A stretch of DNA of 64,000 nt from Chryseobacterium senegalense. Lineage in GTDB: Bacteria > Bacteroidota > Bacteroidia > Flavobacteriales > Weeksellaceae. The stretch's first letter is position 1. Each line of letters begins with the position of its first letter. Where the stretch lies: positions 248,001 to 312,000 of the forward strand of contig CYUH01000013.1 of NCBI GenBank assembly GCA_001403755.1, in the 5' to 3' direction. Shown here one piece after another: positions 36,429 through 46,035 of the stretch. Under the pieces are notes generated by a model. It searched no databases. It was not told the origin of the DNA and saw nothing but the letters and a program-made list of their open reading frames with translations. The position numbers and the translations under genes are program-made.

Positions 36429-37592
36429 TTAAAATTCGCTGTAAATATATTTTAAAATATGGCGATCCAAATCGGTGAAAGTTACTTTCCGTCTAGCCAT
36501 CGCCAATTCGGCAACTTCGTACGCTTTTTCTAATTTAAATTTTTCATCGCCTTTCATTCCTCCCCAAGAAAAGTTTTCGATCAGGTTCGGCGGAAATCCG
36601 CTTTTGAAAATATTAGCGGCAACACCAACAACAGTTCCTGTATTAAACTGTGTATTAATCGCACTTTTAGAATGATCGCCCATAATTAATCCGGCAAATT
36701 GTAAGCCGGTGTTGGCGAATCTTTTGGTTCTGTAATTCCAAAGTTTTACCTCAGCGTAATTATTTTTTAAATTGGAGGAATTCGTATCTGCACCCAGATT
36801 ACACCATTCACCAATGACTGAATTACCTACAAATCCATCGTGACCTTTATTGGAATATCCGAAAATCACGATGTTATTCACTTCGCCCCCTACTTTACAA
36901 TGAGGACCGATGGTTGTAGCACCATAAATTTTCGCACCCAAATTAAATTTGGAATCATCGCAAAGTGCGATTGGACCTCTCAGATTACAACCTTCCATCA
37001 CTTCGGCATTTTTACCAATATAGATTTTTCCGGTTTTGGTATTTAAAGTTGAAAATTCAACATTGGCGCCTTTTTCAATGAACAAATCGTTAGCATCACC
37101 TAGAAAACCATTGGTCGCGGAAAGTTCCTCTGAAACTCTACCTTTCGTCAGCAACTCAAAATCGAAATCGATGGCTCTTTCATTGAATGAAAATAAATCC
37201 GTTGGCTGCTTGAACATGAGAACACCTTCATGGATATCTGTCATCTTCTCGATTTGATTTAAAGAAAATTTTTCCATATTGATTCTTGCCACCAATAGTT
37301 CGTTTTCATAAACCAAAGCCTCACCCAATTTTAAATCTTTAATCTGCTGCAAAACCTCATCACTTGGAAGAAAATTGGATACGATGAATATACTTTCTGC
37401 TTCTTCGGGCTTCTTGAATTTTTCTTGCAAATAATCTTCAGTGATATAGGAAACCTCATCGATCTGTAATAATTTCTGCCACCTTTCTGCAAAAGTGAGG
37501 ATTCCGCAACGCATTTCTGCAACAGGTCTTGTGAAAGTAAGCGGTAAAAAATCTTCCCAAAATTGGGCGTCGGAAAAAACAAGTTGGGCCAT
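36429..37592 (-). CDS. glmU: Alternative bacterial GlmU-like bifunctional enzyme
   Basis: A 387-residue protein resembling the Bacteroidetes alternative GlmU family: putative UDP-GlcNAc pyrophosphorylase and glucosamine-1-phosphate acetyltransferase. The N-terminal half (about 1-185) is a nucleotidyltransferase-like domain starting FSDAQFWEDFLPLTFTRPVA. The C-terminal half (about 190-345) is a left-handed beta-helix of hexapeptide repeats (IYIGKNAEVMEGCNLRGPIA, VGNSVIGEWCNLGADTNSSN). UDP-GlcNAc is needed for peptidoglycan and lipid A. The canonical GXGXRM loop of E. coli GlmU is absent, so the catalytic competence of the first half is inference. It stands alone, upstream of the TrhO-like gene. 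Confidence 0.88.
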   Translation of the reverse strand: MAQLVFSDAQFWEDFLPLTFTRPVAEMRCGILTFAERWQKLLQIDEVSYITEDYLQEKFKKPEEAESIFIVSNFLPSDEVLQQIKDLKLGEALVYENELLVARINMEKFSLNQIEKMTDIHEGVLMFKQPTDLFSFNERAIDFDFELLTKGRVSEELSATNGFLGDANDLFIEKGANVEFSTLNTKTGKIYIGKNAEVMEGCNLRGPIALCDDSKFNLGAKIYGATTIGPHCKVGGEVNNIVIFGYSNKGHDGFVGNSVIGEWCNLGADTNSSNLKNNYAEVKLWNYRTKRFANTGLQFAGLIMGDHSKSAINTQFNTGTVVGVAANIFKSGFPPNLIENFSWGGMKGDEKFKLEKAYEVAELAMARRKVTFTDLDRHILKYIYSEF

Positions 37593-37652
37593 CTAGTAAC
37601 AAAATTTTTGATGAAACGATTAAACAATAAAGTCCAAAATTACAACAAAAAA

Positions 37653-37676
37653 AGCCTTTCAGAAACCTGAAAGACT
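37653..37676 (-). terminator. Terminator after rpmE2
   Basis: On the minus strand GTCTTTCAG, a GTTT loop and CTGAAAGGC are followed by TTTTTTT. The stem is about 9-10 bp. Confidence 0.85.
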
Positions 37677-37701
37677 TTAATATTGGTAAAAACCTCTAAA
37701 A

Positions 37702-37953
37702 TTATTTAGAGAATTTTTTGTATTTGTTCATAAATTTATCAACTCTACCTGCAGTATCAACCAATTTCACTTTACCAGTGTAAAAAGGGTGAGAAGTTGA
37801 AGAGATTTCCATTTTGATTAATGGGTAAGTTTCTCCTTCATATTCAATAGTATCTTTGGTATCTGCTGTAGATTTGCAAAGAAACATCTCGTCGTTACTC
37901 ATGTCTTTGAAAACAACAAGTCTATAATTTTCCGGGTGGATTCCGTTTTTCAT
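37702..37953 (-). CDS. rpmE2: 50S ribosomal protein L31, type B
   Basis: An 83-residue L31 of the zinc-independent type B. It starts [20 protein letters not shown] and includes [20 protein letters not shown] followed by a short basic end. It has a single Cys and none of the CxxC zinc pairs of type A. It is a single gene with its own promoter and terminator. Together with S14, L36 and S4 it suggests a ribosome that does not depend on zinc. Confidence 0.96.
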   Translation of the reverse strand: MKNGIHPENYRLVVFKDMSNDEMFLCKSTADTKDTIEYEGETYPLIKMEISSTSHPFYTGKVKLVDTAGRVDKFMNKYKKFSK

Positions 37954-38026
37954 AATAAAAATTTTAATAAATTAAAGTTTTGCTTCAGAAATAGTAATGG
38001 ATATTCCTCTGCTAATTTTTAGACCG

Positions 38027-38057
38027 CAAAAGTACAATTATTTTTTTAATTTGCAAA
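38027..38057 (-). promoter_or_regulatory. Promoter of rpmE2
   Basis: Minus-strand TTTG (38057-38054), 19 nt, then TACTTTTG (38034-38027): an ideal Bacteroidetes promoter about 75 bp before the rpmE2 ATG. Confidence 0.8.
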
Positions 38058-38103
38058 TACTCAGTTTGATAATTTTTAAATTTTTCGGTTCAACAATTTT
38101 AAT

Positions 38104-38111
38104 TAAATTTG
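38104..38111 (+). promoter_or_regulatory. -7 box (TAAATTTG) of the beta-helix lipoprotein gene
   Basis: TAAATTTG 25 bp before the ATG at 38137. No convincing -33 element is visible. Confidence 0.4.
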
Positions 38112-38136
38112 AAAACTATATCTATTTCCCAATTCA

Positions 38137-39519
38137 ATGAATAAAGTAAAATTCATATTCGCAATCTCTTTCTGGTTTCTTTTAACAGCTGTTGCTTGTA
38201 ACAGGGACGATATCAATTTTGAAAGTCCTTCGCAATTGCTTCGTTTTTCTGCCGATACCGTTTTTTGCGATACCGTTTACAACCAAGTTCGATCCGAGAC
38301 TTATGCGGTGAAGATCTACAATACCGAAGATAAAGATGTGATGATTCCTAAAATTTCCTTGGAGAACGGATCTTCTTCTTTATATAGAATCAATGTTGAC
38401 GGAAAAGCGGGAACTGACTTCACGAATGTTCCACTTAGAAAAAACGACAGTCTTTATATATTTGTTGAAATTGCGCCAATAGCAAACGCTCCTGAAGCGA
38501 TTGCCGAGGATCGAATTACTTTCCAAACGCCGGCCGGAAACCAGCACGTTACTTTGTTTTCAGTGGTTCAAGATGCCGAATTTTTCATCCAAACGGATAG
38601 CAACCCAAATGTTTTGGCCGAAAACACCAACTGGACCAACGAAAAAGCAAAAATAATTTTCGGCGATCTTACTCTCGAAGCCGGAAAAACATTGAATATT
38701 CAGAAGGGAACAAAAGTGTACTTCCATAAAAATAGCGCCTTGAAAATTTCTAGAAATGCCACACTAAATGTTGCAGGCGATCTAAACGAAGAAGTAACCT
38801 TCCGAGGAGATAGAAACGACGCCAGATACGATACCATCCCTAAAAATTGGAACGGAATTTCTTTTGACATCGGAGCCAAATTGGAAATGAATTATGCTAA
38901 AATTTTCGGCGGAACGCGAGGCTTGGAAATGACCGAAACGCAAGCCAATATTAAAAATACAATCATTCATACTCACCAGGAATATGGAATTTTCGCGGTG
39001 AATTCCACCATAAATGCATCCAACCTAGTAATGAATAATTGTGGAGAAGCAGATTTGGGAATTTTCAAGGGTGGTAATTACAATATCGCACATTCGACCT
39101 TGGCAAATTACTGGGATTTCAATTCCGCCTTACCAGGATTAGGAATCTACGCAACAAACGAGTATCAGAATGGAACTGCCTTAGAAAATGGACCATTAAC
39201 CTTAAAAATCAACAATTCCATCATTTACGGAAATGCTGAAAACATGGTGGAATTGAAACAAACTTCCGGACAAATATTCACAACGGAATTCAATTATTCT
39301 TTATTAAAATATGGTCCAAACGCAAATTATTTGACTTCAAATTCCATTAAAAATGACGATCCTAAATTCGTGAATTATTTTACTCAAAAATTAAACTTAA
39401 GGGTAAAAGATGATTCCCCAGCGAAAGGTAAAGGAAACCAAGCAGTAGCGGCTATCTTCCCGTTGGATATTGTAAAAAACACTCGAACATCTTCCCCAAC
39501 CATAGGCGCTTATCAATAA
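38137..39519 (+). CDS. Lipoprotein with right-handed beta-helix domain
   Basis: A 460-residue lipoprotein. The signal peptide ends at the lipobox LTAVAC (Cys21). An immunoglobulin-like beta domain follows at about 30-150 (YAVKIYNTEDKDVMIPKISL). A pectate-lyase-like right-handed beta-helix at about 175-400 shows repeats such as LTLEAGKTLNIQKGTKVYF, NWNGISFDIGAKLEMNYAKI and TINASNLVMNNCGEADLGIF. A substrate role is not evident, since no catalytic set can be named. The stop is 4 bp before the mazG-like start, so they form an operon with aroA downstream. Confidence 0.8.
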   Translation: MNKVKFIFAISFWFLLTAVACNRDDINFESPSQLLRFSADTVFCDTVYNQVRSETYAVKIYNTEDKDVMIPKISLENGSSSLYRINVDGKAGTDFTNVPLRKNDSLYIFVEIAPIANAPEAIAEDRITFQTPAGNQHVTLFSVVQDAEFFIQTDSNPNVLAENTNWTNEKAKIIFGDLTLEAGKTLNIQKGTKVYFHKNSALKISRNATLNVAGDLNEEVTFRGDRNDARYDTIPKNWNGISFDIGAKLEMNYAKIFGGTRGLEMTETQANIKNTIIHTHQEYGIFAVNSTINASNLVMNNCGEADLGIFKGGNYNIAHSTLANYWDFNSALPGLGIYATNEYQNGTALENGPLTLKINNSIIYGNAENMVELKQTSGQIFTTEFNYSLLKYGPNANYLTSNSIKNDDPKFVNYFTQKLNLRVKDDSPAKGKGNQAVAAIFPLDIVKNTRTSSPTIGAYQ

Positions 39520-39523
39520 AATT

Positions 39524-39850
39524 ATGGAAATTACCAAGCTCCAAAAGGAAGTCGATGATTGGATAAAAACCATCGGTGTCCGCTATTTCAACGAGCTCAC
39601 GAATATGGCGATGCTCACCGAAGAAGTTGGCGAAGTGGCCAGAATTATCGCAAGAAGATACGGTGAACAAAGCGAAAAGGAGAGCGACAAGACAAAAGAT
39701 TTGGGCGAAGAACTTGCCGATGTTTTATTTGTAACTTTATGTTTGGCGAACCAAACCGGAACGGATTTACAAGCTGCTTTTGATAAAAAAATGAAAGTAA
39801 AAACAGAAAGAGACGCCGATCGACACCAAAATAATAAAAAACTGAAATAA
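39524..39850 (+). CDS. MazG-like nucleotide pyrophosphohydrolase
   Basis: A 108-residue all-helical NTP pyrophosphatase. The metal-binding motif is visible as LTEEVGEVARIIARRYGEQ (EExxE type) and then EELADVLFVTLCLANQTG (ExxD). Such small enzymes cleanse the nucleotide pool or hydrolyse dUTP/ppGpp-like substrates; the substrate cannot be told. The single-domain length is normal. It lies between the beta-helix lipoprotein gene and aroA, with gaps of 4 and 15 bp. Confidence 0.88.
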   Translation: MEITKLQKEVDDWIKTIGVRYFNELTNMAMLTEEVGEVARIIARRYGEQSEKESDKTKDLGEELADVLFVTLCLANQTGTDLQAAFDKKMKVKTERDADRHQNNKKLK

Positions 39851-39865
39851 CCATTCACTTTCAAA

Positions 39866-41107
39866 ATGCTATTAAAAAACTCTAAATTAATAGGAAACCA
39901 AACGATAGAAATCAGCGGTTCGAAAAGTATTTCGAATCGCTTGTTGATTCTGCGTCAACTCTTCAACAATATCGAAATCAAAAATCTCTCAAACTCTCAA
40001 GATACTCAATTGCTTGAAAAAGCTTTGAACAGCAATGCGGAAATCATCAACATTCATCATGCCGGAACAGCGATGCGCTTCCTTACTTCATATTTTTCCA
40101 TTCAGGAAGGAAAAACGGTTGTTTTAACCGGTTCCCAAAGAATGAAACAAAGGCCAATACAATTTTTGGTGGATGCTTTAAGAGCATTAGGAGCCGAGAT
40201 ATCTTACCTTGAAAAAGAAGGTTTTCCTCCATTAAAAATAACAGGAAAAAAAATCGAGAAAAATACAGTGACCATTTCTGCCAATATTTCGAGCCAATTT
40301 ATTTCCTCATTAATGCTGATCGGCGCAAAGTTGGAAAATGGTTTAGAAATAATTTTGGAGGGGAAAGTTACTTCCAAACCTTATTTGGAGATGACCTTAA
40401 AAATTCTCCGAACAGTAGGAATTGCAAATCATTGGGACGGAAATACCATCAAAATTGAGCCGATGGATTCGAATAATCACCTCGAAAAACATCTGCAAAA
40501 CATCCCATTTATTGTGGAAAGCGATTGGAGTTCGGCCTCTTATTTTTATTCTTTGGCAGCAATTTCCAGAGAAACCATTAATTTAAAAAGCTTCAAACCT
40601 TATTCACTTCAAGGTGATTCAGCATTAAGAGAAATTTATTGGGACTTTTTTGGCGTAAATACGATTTCGGAAGGTGCTGAAGCGAAAATTTCCCTGCTTC
40701 CGGAACATTATTTCAATTTCCCCGACAAGATTATCTTAAATATGAACGATTGTCCGGATATTGCGCAAACGCTTTGTGTAACGGCGACCGCTCTGAAAAT
40801 TCCGTTTGAAATCACCGGTTTGGAAACATTGAAAGTAAAAGAAACGGATCGCCTATTAGCATTGAAAAATGAATTATTTAAGATAGGTTGTATTTCTGAA
40901 ATTACGGATGATTCCATCGTTTCTTTAAAATTTTTTGAACCCAACGAGAATATTTCGATCGCAACCTACAACGATCACAGGATGGCAATGAGTTTTGCTC
41001 CTTTTTGTTTGGTTAAAGAAATTAACATTGAAAATGAAGACGTCGTAGAAAAATCTTATCCCGATTTTTGGACAGATTTGAAAAAAATTATTGAAACAAA
41101 AGCATAA
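39866..41107 (+). CDS. aroA: 3-phosphoshikimate 1-carboxyvinyltransferase (EPSP synthase)
   Basis: A 413-residue EPSP synthase of the shikimate pathway, joining shikimate-3-phosphate and PEP. Motifs include SGSKSISNRLLILRQL at residue 14, HAGTAMRFLTSYFS near 68, SQRMKQRPI, MNDCPDIAQTL and KETDRLLALKNEL (catalytic Asp and Glu) and the end NDHRMAMSFAPF with KSYPDFW. The Gly and Thr of the GTAMR loop are kept, but Phe replaces the Pro of E. coli GTAMRP. AroQ for the same pathway is encoded at about 63 kb. Confidence 0.95.
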   Translation: MLLKNSKLIGNQTIEISGSKSISNRLLILRQLFNNIEIKNLSNSQDTQLLEKALNSNAEIINIHHAGTAMRFLTSYFSIQEGKTVVLTGSQRMKQRPIQFLVDALRALGAEISYLEKEGFPPLKITGKKIEKNTVTISANISSQFISSLMLIGAKLENGLEIILEGKVTSKPYLEMTLKILRTVGIANHWDGNTIKIEPMDSNNHLEKHLQNIPFIVESDWSSASYFYSLAAISRETINLKSFKPYSLQGDSALREIYWDFFGVNTISEGAEAKISLLPEHYFNFPDKIILNMNDCPDIAQTLCVTATALKIPFEITGLETLKVKETDRLLALKNELFKIGCISEITDDSIVSLKFFEPNENISIATYNDHRMAMSFAPFCLVKEINIENEDVVEKSYPDFWTDLKKIIETKA

Positions 41108-41110
41108 AAA

Positions 41111-41899
41111 ATGACGATTATCATCACAGGAACTTCCGCAGGTATTGGCTTGGCTTTGGCTGAATATTTTGGAAAAAATGGACATCAGGTTTACGGATTG
41201 AGTAGAAAAAATACCGAATCCGATTTCTTTAAAACAATTCCGACCGATATTACGGAGCACTCACAAATTGAAAATGCGATTGCAGAAATTTTAAAGAAAG
41301 AAAAAAGAATCGACCTGCTGATCAATAATGCGGGCATGGGAATGGTTGGCGCTGTGGAAGATTCTAAGAAAGAGGAAATTCTGAAGTTATTCAACCTCAA
41401 TTTGGTAGGTGCAGTGCAAATGATGAGTGGAGTTTTACCAAAAATGCGTGAACAAAAAGCAGGACAAATCATCAATATTTCGAGTATTGGATCTGAAATG
41501 GGATTGCCTTTCCGCGGATTTTACTCGGCTTCAAAATCTGCTTTGGATAAAGTTACAGAAGCGATTCGCTACGAAGTTTCCCCATGGAATGTTGAAGTTT
41601 GTACCCTTCATTTGGGCGACATTAAAACAAAAATTGCCGAAAACCGAGTAAAAACAGAAGTTTCCGAACCATATAAAAAAACGTTTGAGAAAGTATATGC
41701 TTTAATGAACTCCCATGTGGACGATGGCAGCGAACCAGCTGAAGTTGCGGAATACATTGAGAAACTGCTGGAAAAAAAAACGTGGAAAGCACATTACTAC
41801 TTCGGGAAATTCGGACAAAAAATCGGAGTTCCTTTGAAGTGGATTTTGCCACAGAATTTCTATGAAAACCTCATGAAAAAGTATAATAAAATGGATTGA
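41111..41899 (+). CDS. Short-chain dehydrogenase/reductase
   Basis: A 262-residue SDR family oxidoreductase. It has the cofactor motif GTSAGIGLALAEYF (residues 6-19), NNAGMG (about 73-78), the catalytic Ser in IINISSIGSE and the YSASK catalytic Tyr/Lys motif at about residue 140. The Ser following the first glycine loop and GLSRKN suggest NADP(H) preference, which is inference. The substrate is unknown. It starts 3 bp after aroA, so it is in the same transcription unit. Its last codons form part of the terminator stem. Confidence 0.92.
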   Translation: MTIIITGTSAGIGLALAEYFGKNGHQVYGLSRKNTESDFFKTIPTDITEHSQIENAIAEILKKEKRIDLLINNAGMGMVGAVEDSKKEEILKLFNLNLVGAVQMMSGVLPKMREQKAGQIINISSIGSEMGLPFRGFYSASKSALDKVTEAIRYEVSPWNVEVCTLHLGDIKTKIAENRVKTEVSEPYKKTFEKVYALMNSHVDDGSEPAEVAEYIEKLLEKKTWKAHYYFGKFGQKIGVPLKWILPQNFYENLMKKYNKMD

Positions 41900-41925
41900 T
41901 CCCGCATCAATCCATTTTCCTTTTC
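41891..41925 (+). terminator. Terminator overlapping the SDR stop codon
   Basis: ATGGATTGAT, a CCCGC loop and ATCAATCCAT form a perfect 10-bp stem followed by TTTTCCTTTT. The left arm contains the SDR stop codon TGA. Confidence 0.8.
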
Positions 41926-41932
41926 CCTAAGA

Positions 41933-42889
41933 TTAAAATATTTCCTGTGCTATTTTCTTGATATTGTCACTTTTTCCCATCGAATAAAAATGCAAAACGG
42001 GAGCTCCAAAATCCACTAATTCTCTACATTGAGCAATCGCCCATTCGATGCCGATTTGTTTTACCGCTGTATTATCTTTTGCTTTTTCAACTTCAGAAAT
42101 CAAATCTTCGGGCAAATCTATTTTGAAAACTTTCGGTAACATTTGCAGGTGACCTTTCGTAGCAATCGGCTTAATTCCAGGAATTATAGGAACATTAATC
42201 CCAATTTCCCGCGCCTGTTTTACAAAATCAATGAATTTTCTGTTGTCGAAAAACATTTGGGTGACAATATAATCTGCTCCTGCATCTATTTTTTGTTTCA
42301 GCCATTTCAGATCATAATTCAGCGAAGGCGCTTCTATATGTTTTTCGGGATAACCGGCAACTCCGATACAAAATTTATTTTCCTCCGCGGATATTTTTTC
42401 GTCATGAAGGTATTTTCCTCGACCCAAATCATTCATCTGATGTACCAAATCCATCGCGTTCTTATGTCCCCCGACGGTCGGAACAAAATACTGGTCACCT
42501 TTCATCGCATCCCCACGCAAAGCCATTACATTATCGATGCCGAGGTACATACAATCTACTAAAAGATATTCGGTTTCTTCCTGAGAAAAACCACCACACA
42601 AAACATGCGGAACGGTATCAACATTATATTTATGCTGAATTGCGGCGCAAATTCCCAAAGTTCCCGGACGCATTCTGGTAATCCTTCTTTCCATCAAACC
42701 ATTTCCTTTGTCCAGATAAATATATTCTTCCCGGGACGTTGTGACATCAATAAAAGGTGGTTTAAATTCCATCAATGGATCGATGTTTTTATACAAATCT
42801 TCAATTCCGATACCTTTTTGTGGAGGAACTACTTCTAAAGAAAACAAAGTTTTCCCTTTGGCATTTTTTATATGGTCTGTAATTTTCAT
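41933..42889 (-). CDS. metF: 5,10-methylenetetrahydrofolate reductase
   Basis: A 318-residue MTHFR, an FAD enzyme that reduces methylene-THF to methyl-THF, the methyl donor for MetH. Motifs are FSLEVVPPQKGIGIEDLYKN at the start, ALRGDAMKG for folate binding, GVAGYPEKHIEAPSLNYDL and DYIVTQMFFDNRKFIDF. The C-terminus contains KQIGIEWAIAQCRELVDFGA and the short end HFYSMGKSDNIKKIAQEIF. It is the last gene of the methionine operon, 59 bp after the cobalamin half of metH. Confidence 0.97.
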   Translation of the reverse strand: MKITDHIKNAKGKTLFSLEVVPPQKGIGIEDLYKNIDPLMEFKPPFIDVTTSREEYIYLDKGNGLMERRITRMRPGTLGICAAIQHKYNVDTVPHVLCGGFSQEETEYLLVDCMYLGIDNVMALRGDAMKGDQYFVPTVGGHKNAMDLVHQMNDLGRGKYLHDEKISAEENKFCIGVAGYPEKHIEAPSLNYDLKWLKQKIDAGADYIVTQMFFDNRKFIDFVKQAREIGINVPIIPGIKPIATKGHLQMLPKVFKIDLPEDLISEVEKAKDNTAVKQIGIEWAIAQCRELVDFGAPVLHFYSMGKSDNIKKIAQEIF

Positions 42890-42948
42890 TTTTTATTTAA
42901 AGTTTTCTAACTTTTATCATTTAAACTGATGCACTTTTTTCTTTTAGT

Positions 42949-45663
42949 TTAATCTGCCAAGTTGGGAGATAACCATTTTCTCGCGAATTCCAAATCGACT
43001 CCTTTTCTTTCGGCATAATCCTTTAATTGATCTTCGGAGATTTTACCCACTCCGAAATATTTGGATTGCGAATTGGCAAAGTAATATCCAGAAACAGCTG
43101 CTGTTGGGAACATTGCCAAACTTTCCGTTAATTCTAATCCGATATTTTCTTTCACTTTCAGCAAATCCCAAATCGTGTTTTTTTCCAAGTGATCCGGACA
43201 AGCTGGATAACCAGGAGCCGGACGAATTCCTAAGTATTTCTCGGCGATTAAATCTTCATTTTCCAAATTTTCATTTTCTGCATAACCCCAAAACTCGGTT
43301 CGCACTTTGTGATGCAAAAATTCTGCGAATGCTTCTGCGAGACGATCTGCCAAAGCTTTTACCATAATAGCATTATAATCATCGCCATCATCATAGTATT
43401 TTTGTGCTAATTCTTCGGTGCCGAAACCTGTAGTGACCGCAAAAGCACCAATATAGTCTTGCTTTCCGGAAGTTCTTGGGGCAATAAAATCACTTAACGC
43501 TAAATATTCCTTGCCTGCTGATTTTTTCAGTTGCTGTCTTAATGTACAAAACTTCGTTAATTCGTTTCCTTTCTCGTCATAAACCAAAATATCGTCTTGC
43601 TCATTTGCGTTTGCAGGAAAAATTCCAAAGATTCCTTTAGAGGTAAATAGCTTCTTATCAATAATTTTATCGAGTAAGATTTTAGCATCTTTAAATAATT
43701 CTGTGGCTTGTTTTCCTATAATTTCATCGGTTAAAATCTCCGGATATTTTCCGTGTAAATCCCAACTTCTGAAAAAAGGTGACCAATCTATAAAATCGAG
43801 CAATTCGCTTAAATCTTGATTTTCAATAATTTGAATTCCCAAAAAATTAGGTCGAACAATTTCTAGATTTTCCCAATCAATTGTAAATTTTTGCTGTCGG
43901 GCTTCTTCAATGGAGATGTATTCTTTCTCAAATTGTCGGTTTAAGAATTTCTGACGAAAATCTTCATAATCGCTTTTCAAATCCGCTTTATAGCGTTCAC
44001 TATTTTGATCTAAAAGTTGAGACACCACGCCAACCGCTCTGGAAGCATCGTTTACATGAACCACGGGTTGACCATATTTAGGGAAAATTTTCACTGCGGT
44101 GTGGGCTTTTGAAGTTGTTGCGCCACCAATCATTAATGGGAAATGCAAATTTTTTCTCTGCAACTCATCAGCAACGTGAACCATTTCATCTAAACTCGGC
44201 GTAATTAATCCACTGAGACCAATTACATCTACATTATGGTCGATCGCTGCCTGAATAATTTTTTCCGCTGGAACCATCACTCCGAGGTCGATAATTTCGT
44301 AATTATTGCACCCTAAAACTACGCTCACAATATTTTTGCCGATATCGTGAACATCGCCTTTCACTGTTGCCATCAAGATTTTTCCGTTGGATTTTTGCTT
44401 TTCATCCTTAACCGCTTCAATGAAAGGTTGCAGATAAGCAACGGCTTTTTTCATCACTCTCGCAGATTTCACCACTTGTGGCAGGAACATTTTTCCGCTT
44501 CCGAAAAGATCGCCTACAACGGCCATTCCAGCCATTAAATTGGTTTCAATAACATCCAACGGTCTTTCGGATAATTTTCGGGCTTCTTCCACATCTTCTA
44601 TGATGAATCGGTCGATTCCTTTCACCAAAGAATGCGTAATTCTTTCTTGCAAACTGAGTTTTCGCCATTCCAACTCTTCTACAAATTCCTTCTTAATGGA
44701 TTTTACCCTTTCGGAATATTCCAGAAGTCGTTCTGTGGCGTCATCTCTACGATCAAGCATTACATCTTCCACCAATTCGAGTAATTCTTTCGGGATTTCA
44801 TCATAAACTTCCAACATCGTTGGATTTACGATTCCCATATTCATTCCGGCTTTGATGGCGTGATAAAGAAAAACAGAATGCATGGCTTCCCGAACATTAT
44901 CGTTTCCGCGGAAAGAAAATGAGACATTGGAAACTCCTCCACTCACCGAAACATTTGGGAGATTTTCTCGAACCCATTTCGTTGCTTCAATGAAATCTAA
45001 GGCATTTCGCCGATGTTCTTCCATTCCTGTAGCAACGGGAAAAATATTGAGGTCGAAAATAATATCTTCCGATGGAAAACCGATTTCGTTGACCAAAATA
45101 TCATAAGATCTTTTGCAAATTTCAATTCTTCGAGCGTAATTATCGGCTTGTCCTTCTTCATCAAAAGCCATTACAATTACCGCTGCACCGTATCTTTTTA
45201 TTTTTTTTGCCTCATTTTTAAATTCCTCTTCACCACCTTTCAAGCTGATAGAATTTACCACACATTTCCCTTGCACAACCTGTAATCCTGCTTCTAAAAT
45301 TTCCCATTTTGAAGAATCGATCATGATTGGAATTCTGGAAATATCGGGTTCGGAAGCGATAAGATTGAGAAATTTCACCATCGCCGATTTACCGTCTAAT
45401 AATCCGTCATCAAAATTTACATCGAGGATTTGTGCGCCACCTTCTACTTGATGGCGTGCTATATCAAGTGCTTCTGAGAATTTTTCTTCCTTAATTAAAC
45501 GAAGGAATTTTTTCGATCCAGCCACATTGGTCCGTTCTCCAATATTAATAAAATTGGATTCAGGGGTTGCGTAGAGGGGTTCTAAACCAGATAATTTCAA
45601 GTTTTTAGATTTTGGTTTTTGGTTTTTAGTTTTTTCGTTAATGAGATTATCGTTTGTTGTCAT
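42949..45663 (-). CDS. metH: Methionine synthase, cobalamin and reactivation half (MetH C-terminal modules)
   Basis: A 904-residue protein (from [15 protein letters not shown]) with the modules that follow the homocysteine domain of full-length MetH. These are the pterin-binding methyl-THF domain (about residues 30-290, [19 protein letters not shown]), the cap helix bundle and B12-binding domain (about 350-560, with the cobalamin-ligating His in [10 protein letters not shown]), and the AdoMet activation domain (about 600-895, with [15 protein letters not shown]). The homocysteine domain is encoded by the gene at 46036. A longer frame starts at 45696 but overlaps the preceding gene more; 45663 is preferred, still overlapping it by 17 bp. 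Confidence 0.95.
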   Translation of the reverse strand: MTTNDNLINEKTKNQKPKSKNLKLSGLEPLYATPESNFINIGERTNVAGSKKFLRLIKEEKFSEALDIARHQVEGGAQILDVNFDDGLLDGKSAMVKFLNLIASEPDISRIPIMIDSSKWEILEAGLQVVQGKCVVNSISLKGGEEEFKNEAKKIKRYGAAVIVMAFDEEGQADNYARRIEICKRSYDILVNEIGFPSEDIIFDLNIFPVATGMEEHRRNALDFIEATKWVRENLPNVSVSGGVSNVSFSFRGNDNVREAMHSVFLYHAIKAGMNMGIVNPTMLEVYDEIPKELLELVEDVMLDRRDDATERLLEYSERVKSIKKEFVEELEWRKLSLQERITHSLVKGIDRFIIEDVEEARKLSERPLDVIETNLMAGMAVVGDLFGSGKMFLPQVVKSARVMKKAVAYLQPFIEAVKDEKQKSNGKILMATVKGDVHDIGKNIVSVVLGCNNYEIIDLGVMVPAEKIIQAAIDHNVDVIGLSGLITPSLDEMVHVADELQRKNLHFPLMIGGATTSKAHTAVKIFPKYGQPVVHVNDASRAVGVVSQLLDQNSERYKADLKSDYEDFRQKFLNRQFEKEYISIEEARQQKFTIDWENLEIVRPNFLGIQIIENQDLSELLDFIDWSPFFRSWDLHGKYPEILTDEIIGKQATELFKDAKILLDKIIDKKLFTSKGIFGIFPANANEQDDILVYDEKGNELTKFCTLRQQLKKSAGKEYLALSDFIAPRTSGKQDYIGAFAVTTGFGTEELAQKYYDDGDDYNAIMVKALADRLAEAFAEFLHHKVRTEFWGYAENENLENEDLIAEKYLGIRPAPGYPACPDHLEKNTIWDLLKVKENIGLELTESLAMFPTAAVSGYYFANSQSKYFGVGKISEDQLKDYAERKGVDLEFARKWLSPNLAD

Positions 45664-46018
45664 TGTCAATTTTTTTGTAATAATTAATAAATCCATTCAG
45701 TAATTTTTTACAATTCTGAATATCAATAATTACACGGTCAAAGGTTTGCTGTGAAATATAATCTAAATCGCACGCAAGATAAAGCTGAGTTTCCAGTTCG
45801 AAAATTGAACCCCTTGAAATATAAAGAAATGCCAAGGTTCCCCTTGGTGTATTCCGGCCACATCCTTCGGCAATATTAGAAGGAATGGACACAGCGCATC
45901 TTCTGATTTGGCTCGACAAACCAAAAACTTCCTCTTTTGGAAAATTGATTGTTAGAAGGTAAATTTCTTTTACCAATTTCCTAGTCTCCAGCCAAATATC
46001 TAAATCAGTATAGTTCAT
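45647..46018 (-). CDS. Four-helix-bundle protein, 23S rRNA intervening-sequence protein family
   Basis: A 123-residue all-helical protein of the IVP/S23 family. Family landmarks are the start [20 protein letters not shown], then [20 protein letters not shown] and AEGCGRN, and later [20 protein letters not shown]. These proteins occur as ORFs in 23S rRNA intervening sequences and, more often in Bacteroidetes, as stand-alone genes of unknown role. They share a fold with the Avd accessory protein of diversity-generating retroelements, but no reverse transcriptase lies in the window. It sits between the two metH halves, 17 bp after the first and overlapping the second. Confidence 0.9.
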   Translation of the reverse strand: MNYTDLDIWLETRKLVKEIYLLTINFPKEEVFGLSSQIRRCAVSIPSNIAEGCGRNTPRGTLAFLYISRGSIFELETQLYLACDLDYISQQTFDRVIIDIQNCKKLLNGFINYYKKIDNDNKR

Positions 46019-46035
46019 CTAAAAACTAAAAACAA

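Noticed and set aside
39524..39850. Toxin-antitoxin component (MazG with mazEF)
   Set aside because: There is no mazE or mazF neighbour; it is a single pyrophosphohydrolase gene in an aroA operon.
45647..46018. Diversity-generating retroelement component (Avd)
   Set aside because: The fold family is shared, but there is no reverse transcriptase, template repeat or variable repeat; the sequence fits the IVP family better.
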